A stretch of 18,230 bases of DNA from Coneutiohabitans thermophilus (GTDB taxonomy: Bacteria > Zhuqueibacterota > Zhuqueibacteria > Zhuqueibacterales > Zhuqueibacteraceae): assembly GCA_034505235.1 (NCBI GenBank), contig JAPDQY010000119.1, forward strand, positions 1-18,230, given 5' to 3'. Made by a program: the position numbers and the translations under genes. Under the pieces are notes generated by a model. It was given only the letters and a program-made list of their open reading frames with translations, searched no databases and was not told the DNA's origin. Numbering within the stretch: position 1 is the stretch's first letter; every line of letters starts with the position of its first letter. Shown in pieces: positions 6,369-12,952 of the stretch.

Positions 6369-7604
6369 ATGCAAACCCCGCCCCCGCATTATCATTTGCA
6401 GTTTTCCGACCGGCAATTTTACATCATCGGCCGCGTCCTGCTCGCGCTGTTGCTGTTCGCCGCCGCGCTGGTGGTGATGTTTTTCATGCGCAACCTGCTG
6501 GCGCCCCTGGTGATTTCGATCTTCCTCGCCTATTTGCTCGAGCCCGCAGTGGCCGCCTTGGAGAATCGCGGCCTCGACCGTGTGTGGGCGATTCTGCTGG
6601 TGTTTTTGGGTCTGGCAGCTCTCGCCGCCACGATTTTCCTTCTGCTGCGCGCCGAAATCTCCAGCGAGGTGCAAACCATTCTCGCCCATGTGCAACTCGA
6701 AGAGCCTGGGGTGCTCGTCGAGCAGATCAAGGACAAACTCCGGCAGTCGTTTCCCGGGGCCACGCAGGCGCGCATCATTGACATGATCGGCACGGTGATC
6801 CGGCACTTCTTCTTCTCCTTTTTCAAACCCGGCGTGGAAGGCGTGCTGGAACTGTTCTCCACCGTCGGCGGCCTGATTATCGTGCCGTTTCTCACCTTCT
6901 TCATTCTGAAGGACTCGCGCTCCCTGCAAAACGCCATCGTGCAGCGCATCCCCAATCGCTATTTCGAAATGTCACTCAGCCTGTTTCACAAGGCCAGCCA
7001 GCAGCTCGGCCGTTACATTCGCGGCGTTTTGCTCGACGGCGCGATTGTCGGCCTGCTGGTGATGATCGCGCTCTCCCTGCTCGATTTGCGCTACGCCGTG
7101 TTTATCGGCATGCTGGCGGGCATGGCCAATCTCATTCCCTACCTCGGCCCGGTGCTGGGCGGCATTCCCGCCATTGCGGTTTCTGTGATCGACCGCGGCA
7201 ATTTCTCCGGCGTGCCGGCGGTGCTGCTGGCCTTCGCGGTGGTGAAGATCATCGATGACTTTTTGATTCAGCCCTATGTGGTTTCCAAAAGTGTGGCGTT
7301 GCATCCCGTGGTCGTGATCCTCGCCATCTACGTCGGTGGCAATCTCGCCGGCATTTTGGGCATGATCGTCGCCGTGCCGGTGGTCGCCATCATCAAAGGC
7401 AGCATCGAGATTCTGCACTGGGGATTCAGCGAGTACTACATTTTTCGCCTGCCGGAGTTTGCCTTTGCCCACAGCGAGCAATTCAAGCAGGCCAACACGG
7501 TGTCCTCCGCGCCCGCGATTGTGGCTGCCCCACCCGGCAGTCACCCGCACGCGCGCGTGGAAGCGGCTGCCACGGCGGTCCCGGTTCAATCCTCCGCGTC
7601 CTGA
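6369..7604 (+). CDS. AI-2E/PerM family membrane transporter
   Basis: The 411-residue polytopic protein matches the AI-2E transporter (UPF0118, PerM/TqsA) family in length and layout. Two closely spaced N-terminal membrane helices and a third near residues 75-93 come first. An amphipathic, more polar segment (about 95-150) and five or so C-terminal helices follow. The family signature LIPYLGPVLGGIPA is present, as are the later FLIQPYVV and LHPVVVIL stretches. Characterised relatives export autoinducer-2 or act as ion/proton antiporters, so substrate cannot be assigned. The last 45 residues are an Ala/Pro/Val-rich tail, probably disordered. The ATG at 6369 starts just before the first helix; the frame is open much further upstream, but that stretch overlaps the glycosyltransferase and its promoter. 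An exported NlpC/P60-like gene starts 24 bases after the stop, so the two are probably co-transcribed. Confidence 0.9.
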   Translation: MQTPPPHYHLQFSDRQFYIIGRVLLALLLFAAALVVMFFMRNLLAPLVISIFLAYLLEPAVAALENRGLDRVWAILLVFLGLAALAATIFLLLRAEISSEVQTILAHVQLEEPGVLVEQIKDKLRQSFPGATQARIIDMIGTVIRHFFFSFFKPGVEGVLELFSTVGGLIIVPFLTFFILKDSRSLQNAIVQRIPNRYFEMSLSLFHKASQQLGRYIRGVLLDGAIVGLLVMIALSLLDLRYAVFIGMLAGMANLIPYLGPVLGGIPAIAVSVIDRGNFSGVPAVLLAFAVVKIIDDFLIQPYVVSKSVALHPVVVILAIYVGGNLAGILGMIVAVPVVAIIKGSIEILHWGFSEYYIFRLPEFAFAHSEQFKQANTVSSAPAIVAAPPGSHPHARVEAAATAVPVQSSAS

Positions 7605-7628
7605 GCGATTTCCTGAAGCATTTTGTGC

Positions 7629-8387
7629 ATGCGCCGTCCGGTTTTGAGCATGGGTTTGTGCCTGCTGACCGCCTTGGTCAGCCAAGCCTGTTTGAAAGCG
7701 ACATTGCAGCAGGGGCCGCGCGAGACTGACGCGCCCGCCCCCCGCGCCCGGGAAAATCCGCCGCCCGTGGTGAAGGATGCGATGGCGGCGGGAGCCGCGC
7801 GTGCCGCTCTGCCGGCTTACGTGGTGGATTGTGACCGCAACTTGATCGATCTCGCCACGCCGTTGCGGGCAATCGCCGATTCTCTCAGCGCGTTGCAGTT
7901 GCCGTACAACGCCGACAATCTGGCCGACTGCTCGGGCATTTATCATCGCACCGTGCAGGCGTTAAAAGCCCGCTGCCCGAACATTGCGACGCCGGAAGCC
8001 GGCCGTGCCCGCAGCGTCGAAGCCATTGCCCGCTGGTATGCCGAGCGCCGCGAGTTAATCGTGATTCACGATCCGCTGGCGCAGGCGGAATTGATCAAGC
8101 CGGGCGCGGTGATGTTTTATGGCCGTGAGCGGCGCGTGCACCGCAAACTCGAACCAACGCACGCCCTCGCGGCGGTCGATCATCTCGGCATTGTGGTCTC
8201 GGTGGAACGCGATGCCGAAGGCAGGCTGCTTTCCTATCAGCTCTTTCATGGCCGTGTGCCGGGCAAGCCCGCTGCCATCACCAACTCCCACCGGCGCCGG
8301 CCCTCCCGGCCCACCTTCCCGCCGTTTGGCAACGGCGAACAGCACTGGATCGGCCTCGCGCGTCTGGTGAATGCCTCCTGGTATTGA
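7629..8387 (+). CDS. Exported NlpC/P60-like cysteine peptidase-type protein
   Basis: The 252-residue protein has an N-terminal signal sequence (MRRPVLSMGLCLLTALVSQAC) of the export type. The Cys at 21 could be lipid-modified, but the residues before it (SQA) fit the lipobox poorly. After a Pro-rich linker, Cys101 lies in ADCSGIYH, the hallmark of the NlpC/P60 papain-like fold. PGAVMFYG resembles the strand preceding the catalytic His, and DHLGIVV supplies His185. Members usually cut peptidoglycan stem peptides. Sequence outside these motifs is divergent, and the basic insert near 221-227 is not typical, so activity and substrate are inferred only. The ATG at 7629 is preferred; a TTG two codons upstream is possible. 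It follows the AI-2E-family gene by 24 bases on the same strand, suggesting a two-gene unit working at the cell envelope. Confidence 0.7.
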   Translation: MRRPVLSMGLCLLTALVSQACLKATLQQGPRETDAPAPRARENPPPVVKDAMAAGAARAALPAYVVDCDRNLIDLATPLRAIADSLSALQLPYNADNLADCSGIYHRTVQALKARCPNIATPEAGRARSVEAIARWYAERRELIVIHDPLAQAELIKPGAVMFYGRERRVHRKLEPTHALAAVDHLGIVVSVERDAEGRLLSYQLFHGRVPGKPAAITNSHRRRPSRPTFPPFGNGEQHWIGLARLVNASWY

Positions 8388-8720
8388 ACAACACTTTTTG
8401 GAAAAAAGTCATGCGGCAAGCAGCGCGCGTGTTCCCGGACGCCGTGCCTGATTGACGATGGACTTTGCCGAAATGACATCGCGAGCGTGTGGCTACACTG
8501 TTTTTATGTAATGCACCCTGGCACGGGGCGATCATCAGCCCGTCGCCATGCACAGACGGATGTTCCCGTCTGCAGCGCGTCCCAAACGGCCGCCGGGCTC
8601 CCGGACAATTGCGCCGTGCCACAGGTGATTTTTGCTGCGCAGAGGACCGTTCGCCTGCAGCAGGATAAGTTTTGCACCTTGTGCAACCGGGAAACCAACC
8701 GCAAGCCGAAAATTTGAAGC
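8388..8720. other. Gap of 333 bases with two small hairpins, no gene seen
   Basis: No coding region is supported. Directly after the peptidase stop, ACTTTTT / AAAAAGT (8393-8409, 3-base loop) forms a weak A/T hairpin that might serve as a poor terminator. Just before the carbonic anhydrase gene, TTGCAC-CTT-GTGCAA (8672-8686) is a perfect 6-base dyad, 34 bases ahead of the ATG. Its TGCAC-N3-GTGCA core resembles the palindrome at the lexA stop (220-233), but its spacer is one base shorter. TTGACG at 8452 lacks a -10 box at proper distance. Confidence 0.4.
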
Positions 8721-9235
8721 ATGATTCTCCCTTATCAGCAAATTTTGCCGCGCCTGGGCCACAACATTTTTTTGGCGCCGAATGCCACGGTTATCGGCGA
8801 CGTCGAGATCGGCGATGAGTGCGGTATTTGGTTTGGCACCGTGATCCGCGGCGATGTCAATTACATTCGCATCAGGATTTGTGCATGTGCCACGTCACGC
8901 TCAACAAGTGGCCGCTGATCATCGGGGAGGGCGTGACCGTTGGGCACAGTGCCATCCTGCATGGCTGTGTGATCGAGGATTATTGCCTGATCGGCATGGG
9001 TGCCAAAATTTTGGATGGCGCGCGCGTTGGGCCGCAAGCGCTGGTGGCCGCCGGCTCCCTGGTGCGGGAGGGTGTCGTTGTGCCCGCCCGCACGCTGGTG
9101 GCGGGCGTGCCGGCCGTGGTGAAACGGGCTCTCACGCCGGTGGAGATCGAGAACTTGCAGGCCTCGGCGGCGCGCTACGTTCGCTACAAAAATGAATATC
9201 TCGCGGCGGGCATCGGCCGGGTGACTTCGCAGTGA
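8721..9235 (+). pseudogene. Gamma-class carbonic anhydrase-like protein, frame broken by about 19-base loss
   Basis: Two overlapping frames together encode one left-handed beta-helix protein of the gamma carbonic anhydrase/hexapeptide-repeat family (YrdA/CaiE/PaaY-like). The first frame (8721-8873) reads through FGTVIRGDVNYIRI, with the conserved Arg43 and Asp45. The second (from about 8873) resumes at QDLCMCHVT and runs to the stop at 9235, with metal-ligand histidines in CHVT, VGHS and LHGC. Between them the family has G-x-x-T-N-I before Q-D; these six residues plus one base, about 19 bases, are missing at 8873/8874. So one ligand-bearing rung is shortened and the frame shifts. As written, translation from the ATG ends at 8918 with a 65-residue fragment. 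The rest looks under normal coding constraint, so the loss is either recent or a sequencing/assembly error. If intact, the product would bind zinc or iron and might hydrate CO2. Confidence 0.85.
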
Positions 9236-9240
9236 GCGGC

Positions 9241-9272
9241 AGACGCGGCCACCTGAGCAGCGCCCCGCGTCT
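9241..9272 (+). terminator. Hairpin after the carbonic anhydrase gene, terminator-like
   Basis: A perfect 8-base-pair stem (AGACGCGG / CCGCGTCT) with a 16-base loop begins 5 bases after the stop at 9235. It is followed by TATCATTTATT, a broken T-rich tail. Position and orientation fit an intrinsic terminator for the plus-strand gene, although the tail is weak. Confidence 0.5.
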
Positions 9273-9653
9273 TATCATTTATTGCTCACCCTGATCAAAA
9301 TATGTGCAACCGTCTTGCGGCTTTGGGAATCCCGCGGCACAACGTGCTGTGAATGACCCCGTTTCAGCCTCCCTGCCTGCCCGGCAAGACTCTGCTGTTG
9401 CTTTTCTTGCCTTCGCTGCTTATTTTGCCGCGTTTTTTTATCGCAGCGCCGGGGTTTGCCGCCTCTTTCCCAACGCCCAAGAGCCAGGCCAGACAGATGG
9501 AGGCCGTCGGGACAAATTCGTCGAATGGAGCGTGCTATATGTTCCTGCCGCACGGCGGTCGCGAGTCCCGGCTTGCTCCGCCTTCTTCCGGGAGAGCGTC
9601 TCCGTCATTTTCACGACTTTTGGAAAGCGAATCGTCTTTAATGTGGAGCAGTT
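9273..9653. other. Gap of about 380 bases, no supported gene
   Basis: No gene or strong promoter is recognised. A plus-strand frame from an ATG at 9353 begins with a hydrophobic, signal-like stretch, but it runs out of frame into the GH2-like gene and has no family resemblance after residue 40. It could be a decayed exported protein or chance in T/C-rich DNA. A GGAG at 9645-9648 serves the next gene. Confidence 0.4.
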
Positions 9654-12296
9654 GTGTTGCCTCGTGGAAAGTTGTCCGGATTGCTTCTATTGATCTGCTG
9701 CGCTGCAAGTGTGATCGGGCTGCATGCCCAAACCAATGTTGTCCTGCCTTATCGCGCCGCGCCCACGGTTTTCGTCCCGGTGGATTCCGCCGCCGCGCCG
9801 CGCCGCCTGATTTCTCTCAACGGTGAGTGGCGCGCCACTGCCGAAGAGCCGGGCTTCAGTGGCACCGTCATGATTCCCGGCGCCTACGATTTTGAGGGCG
9901 TGGTGACTTTCACCCGCACCTTTCGCCTGGATCCCTCCCTGCAAAACAAAACGATGCGACTGCAGGTGCACGGCATCAACTATCTCGCGCAGATTGCGCT
10001 GAACGACGAGATCACCGGCAGCCACGAAGGCGGCTACACCCCTTTTGTCGTCGAGTTGCGCGCCGAGCGGCTCTCCTTCACCCAGGACAACACGCTCAAA
10101 ATCACGGTTGACAACCGGCTGTCGCCGCGCACCACCCTCCCGGCGAAACAGCGGCCGCTGGGGTGGCGCAATGAAGGCGGTGTGATTCGTGAAATTTTTC
10201 TCGAAATCCTGCCGGAGATCCACTTTGCCACACTGCGCTTCGCCTATCAGTTGCAGCCGGCGCAGGCGCTCATCCACTTCAGCGCGCAGCTTCGCGCCCG
10301 CCGCGATCTGCCAGCGGCGCAGGCCGCCGGTTTGCGCGCCACCATTGAAGTCTGGGATTCCGCCCGGCAAAACAAGCTCGCCGCCTCTCTGCCGGTGGCA
10401 TGCGACAACTGGAGCGCCGGCCGGCAGGAGGTGCAGTTGAGCTGCGTGCTGACACAACCGGCCCTGTGGGCGCCGGCCACGCCCAATCTCTACGCTCTGC
10501 GGGCCGTGCTGGCGCAGCACGACACTCTGGTCGATGAAGTTTGGCAGGAGACCGGCTTTCGCACTGTGGAAGTTTCAGGCACTGAGTTGCGTCTCAACGG
10601 GGCACCGTTGGTCTTGCACGGTGCCACCTGGATGGAGACGTACAACCATCATTCCCTGCTGCTGGCAGTGGATGATCTGAACCATGTCATTACCACGGCA
10701 CAACAGCTTGGTTTGAATGCGCTGCGCGTTGCCGGCCATCCACCGCATCCGCTTTTGCCCAGCCTCTGCGATCGCGCCGGGCTGCTGTTGTTGGAGGAGC
10801 TGCCGCTGTACTATCTCACCGAGGCACATTTTCGCCAATCCAATTTTTTGACATCGGCGCAGGCGCAAGCCCGGGAATTGATCGAGCGTGACCGCTCCCA
10901 TCCCAGCGTGCTGGCCTGGGGCCTGGGTGCGCTGGCGGCACCCCTGTCCACCGGTGCGCAGCAGGCGCTCGCCGAAGTCGCCGCCACCATGCGCAAGCTC
11001 GATGACCGGCCGCTTTACACCGTCACCCTGCCCGGCTGGCTGCCGCTCTGGCAGCGCCACACCGATTTCATCCTGCTCGATCGCTTCTTGCGCCGGGATT
11101 TCACGCACACCATCGCGCTCGTCAAAAATGCGACCCAACCGGTGATCCCCATCTTCGGGCAGTGGGCCAGCGAGGCGCTGGCAGCCGGCAGGTCGTCAGA
11201 GGGCGCCAGCCGTGCGGCCGCAGAGGAACTGCAGGCGGAATACTTCGCGCGCCTTTTCGAAACACTCGGACGCAGTCAGGAAAATCCCGGTTACTTCATT
11301 GCGACCCTGACCGACTGGAGCGGGCCCATGCCGGTGCTGGCTGTCGGTCCGCGCCCGCCGGCGGCGGCCGCCAATCCCCCGGCGGCCGCGGAGGTCGATC
11401 ACTTTCTCACGCTCGACCATCTGCGCACCCATCCCAGTGGCTTGGTGCAGGCGGCCGGACAAAATCGTCTGGCGTTCAAAGTTGTGCAGGCGCACAACCG
11501 CAAAGATGTCAACCCGGTGGTGGTCACCAAACAGGTGGCGTCCGGCAGCTCCGGCGTTTTTCAAATCACCGGCATTTTGTTGATTCTGATTTTGCTGTAT
11601 TTCATTCAGCGGGACCGGCGGTTGCAGGATAATCTGCGGCGCGTGTTCGTGCATCCGCACGGTTTCTACATCGATGTCTATGAAAACCGCAAAGTCGCAC
11701 CCTTTCTTACCGTGCTGCTGGGGATGGCGGAAAGCGCGGTGCTGGCCCTGCTGTTTACGCAAGTGTGCTATGCCTTTCGCCACCAACTCATCTTTGATCA
11801 TGTGCTCGATCTGTTCGTGGGCGGGCCGGCCGCCAAGGCGTTTCTTGTCTGGCTGATCTGGAATCCCGGCTGGTTTCTGCTGCTCGCCACGACGGGCTTT
11901 TTTCTCGCCGGCCTCCTGCTCGCCCTGCTCCTGCGTCTGCTCGGAGTGTTTATGGGCAGCAGCCTGACGCTGAGCCAGTACTTCACCTTTGTTTTTTGGG
12001 TGTCGGCGAATTTGCTGCTGCTGGCGCCGATCGCGCCGGTGTTTCACCGCCTGTTGTTGATGCCGGACTTCGTGCGGCCGGTGCTGTTCGTCGTGGCCTG
12101 CCTGCTGCTCTGGCTGGCCGGGCGGGCGTTTCGCGTGCTGCGTGTCATTTACATGATCAGCTTTCTGCGCACCGCTCTGCTTTGCCTGCTGGTTTTTGGC
12201 GGCTTGCTGAGCGCGCTGCTGCTGTACTATGATCAGACCCAGGCGCTCTTCGATTATGCCAAATACTATTTCGCCATGGCGAAGGCCGCGGGCTGA
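9654..12296 (+). CDS. Exported GH2-like protein lacking the acid/base Glu, fused to a multi-pass membrane domain
   Basis: This 880-residue protein begins with a signal peptide (cleavage likely after LHA, about residue 25). A sugar-binding jelly-roll domain like that of glycoside hydrolase family 2 follows (about 45-200, with LNGEWR and IPGAYDFEG). Next come an immunoglobulin-like domain (about 205-310) and a TIM-barrel-like domain (about 310-600; LRLNGAPLVLHGA, GLNALRVAGHPPHP, CDRAGLLLLEELPL). The usual HPSVxxWxxGNE site reads HPSVLAWGLGAL (416-427): the catalytic acid/base Glu is Leu427. No Glu is visible at the nucleophile site, QPVIPIFGQW (495-504). From about 635 there are five to seven hydrophobic helices. 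So it is probably not a standard glycosidase but a membrane-anchored sugar-binding or scaffold protein; a shifted active site cannot be excluded. The GTG at 9654 is supported by GGAG at 9645-9648; TTG 9657 is an alternative. It stands alone between two long gaps. Confidence 0.82.
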   Translation: MLPRGKLSGLLLLICCAASVIGLHAQTNVVLPYRAAPTVFVPVDSAAAPRRLISLNGEWRATAEEPGFSGTVMIPGAYDFEGVVTFTRTFRLDPSLQNKTMRLQVHGINYLAQIALNDEITGSHEGGYTPFVVELRAERLSFTQDNTLKITVDNRLSPRTTLPAKQRPLGWRNEGGVIREIFLEILPEIHFATLRFAYQLQPAQALIHFSAQLRARRDLPAAQAAGLRATIEVWDSARQNKLAASLPVACDNWSAGRQEVQLSCVLTQPALWAPATPNLYALRAVLAQHDTLVDEVWQETGFRTVEVSGTELRLNGAPLVLHGATWMETYNHHSLLLAVDDLNHVITTAQQLGLNALRVAGHPPHPLLPSLCDRAGLLLLEELPLYYLTEAHFRQSNFLTSAQAQARELIERDRSHPSVLAWGLGALAAPLSTGAQQALAEVAATMRKLDDRPLYTVTLPGWLPLWQRHTDFILLDRFLRRDFTHTIALVKNATQPVIPIFGQWASEALAAGRSSEGASRAAAEELQAEYFARLFETLGRSQENPGYFIATLTDWSGPMPVLAVGPRPPAAAANPPAAAEVDHFLTLDHLRTHPSGLVQAAGQNRLAFKVVQAHNRKDVNPVVVTKQVASGSSGVFQITGILLILILLYFIQRDRRLQDNLRRVFVHPHGFYIDVYENRKVAPFLTVLLGMAESAVLALLFTQVCYAFRHQLIFDHVLDLFVGGPAAKAFLVWLIWNPGWFLLLATTGFFLAGLLLALLLRLLGVFMGSSLTLSQYFTFVFWVSANLLLLAPIAPVFHRLLLMPDFVRPVLFVVACLLLWLAGRAFRVLRVIYMISFLRTALLCLLVFGGLLSALLLYYDQTQALFDYAKYYFAMAKAAG

Positions 12297-12417
12297 AGCG
12301 CGGCCGCGCCCGGCGTAATCCCTCGGTAGCGCGTGTGGCGCAGCGCAGACTTCCCTGCCCAATGCTGCCAACTTTGTCGAGGCGATAAAATCCAAAAGCC
12401 AGAACACGCAAGGATGC

Positions 12418-12434
12418 GAAGCCGCAGAGGCTTC
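12418..12434. repeat. Small hairpin 1 of the pre-smc cluster
   Basis: GAAGCC / GGCTTC forms a perfect 6-base-pair stem with a 5-base loop. It lies at the end of the degenerate CGCAAGG-like repeat stretch. It is the weakest of the three hairpins in this cluster and could be chance. Confidence 0.45.
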
Positions 12435-12452
12435 ACAACGAGCACCCGTTCC

Positions 12453-12471
12453 GCCACGGTTTGACCGTGGC
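12453..12471. repeat. Small palindromic hairpin 2 of the pre-smc cluster (REP-like)
   Basis: GCCACGGT-TTG-ACCGTGGC is a perfect 8-base-pair stem with a 3-base loop, followed by TTTATC. It shares its stem core (GCCACGG/CCGTGGC) with the hairpin 56 bases downstream. It could be a weak terminator for the GH2-like gene, but its similarity to the neighbour suggests a dispersed palindromic repeat instead. Confidence 0.6.
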
Positions 12472-12508
12472 TTTATCTTGCGATCCCGTGAGGGCTCTTT
12501 GCAGGAGT

Positions 12509-12527
12509 GCCACGGCCAAGCCGTGGC
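12509..12527. repeat. Small palindromic hairpin 3 of the pre-smc cluster (REP-like)
   Basis: GCCACGGC-CAA-GCCGTGGC is a perfect 8-base-pair stem with a 3-base loop. Its loop is the reverse complement of the TTG loop of the hairpin at 12453-12471, so the two form an inverted pair 37 bases apart. That arrangement is like the paired units of bacterial REP/BIME elements. No mobile-element gene is nearby. Confidence 0.6.
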
Positions 12528-12952
12528 CGATCAAAAAGGGGACGGAATTGCCGCCGCGAAGATTTTTGACCGCGCAACCCACCGAGGGCATGAGGGAAAA
12601 CCTGGTGGTCTGGGTGACTTTGTGGTGCTGCGGTTTGTTGTTTGGCAACTGCCGCAGAAAAACTCTTTGCAGCCTGGCGTGAGAGCTTTTGCTTTGTTTG
12701 AAAAATCAGTGACATTGGACAGGACATCTGCGCTGCCTCCCCCCACATGCAACCGAGGCATTACTGCGCGGCCAAAAATATGCTTGTATTTCAGATCACC
12801 CGCGTCTAAATTTGCGGCCGGTGCAAAACAAAAGTGACAAGACTGCAAGATGGTTGACAGCACCACGTTCCACCCATCGTCCCCGACTTCATTCACGCCG
12901 CAGCACGCGCTGAACCGGCGGGCTGTCTTGCATACCTAGGTTGGGAGTCATC

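Larger units (their letters stand above)
12297..12952. other. Gap of 656 bases upstream of smc, rich in hairpins and degenerate repeats
   Basis: No gene is supported. The first half carries three small perfect hairpins within 110 bases (12418-12527) and two stretches of degenerate short-period repeat. These are CGCAAGG/ATGCGAAG/CCGCAGAGG on the plus strand (about 12406-12430) and CACCACAAAG/TCACCCAGA/CCACCAGG on the minus strand (about 12603-12631). The rest shows no feature. A TTGACA at 12854 has no -10 box at a proper distance, so the smc promoter was not located with confidence. Confidence 0.55.

Noticed and set aside
8487..8717. Plus-strand frame of 76 codons between the peptidase-like and carbonic anhydrase genes
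   Set aside because: No good start context, no family resemblance, and an amino-acid composition expected of non-coding DNA.
9353..9826. Plus-strand frame of 157 codons with a hydrophobic, signal-like start
   Set aside because: Overlaps the GH2-like gene out of frame for 170 bases, has no clear ribosome site and no recognisable mature domain.
11196..12407. Minus-strand open frame of 403 codons opposite the GH2-like gene's membrane part
   Set aside because: Gln/Arg/His-rich composition is typical of the antisense of hydrophobic coding sequence. The sense strand has a signal peptide, domains and membrane helices.
12854..12882. TTGACA as a promoter for smc
   Set aside because: No -10-like hexamer lies 15-19 bases downstream.
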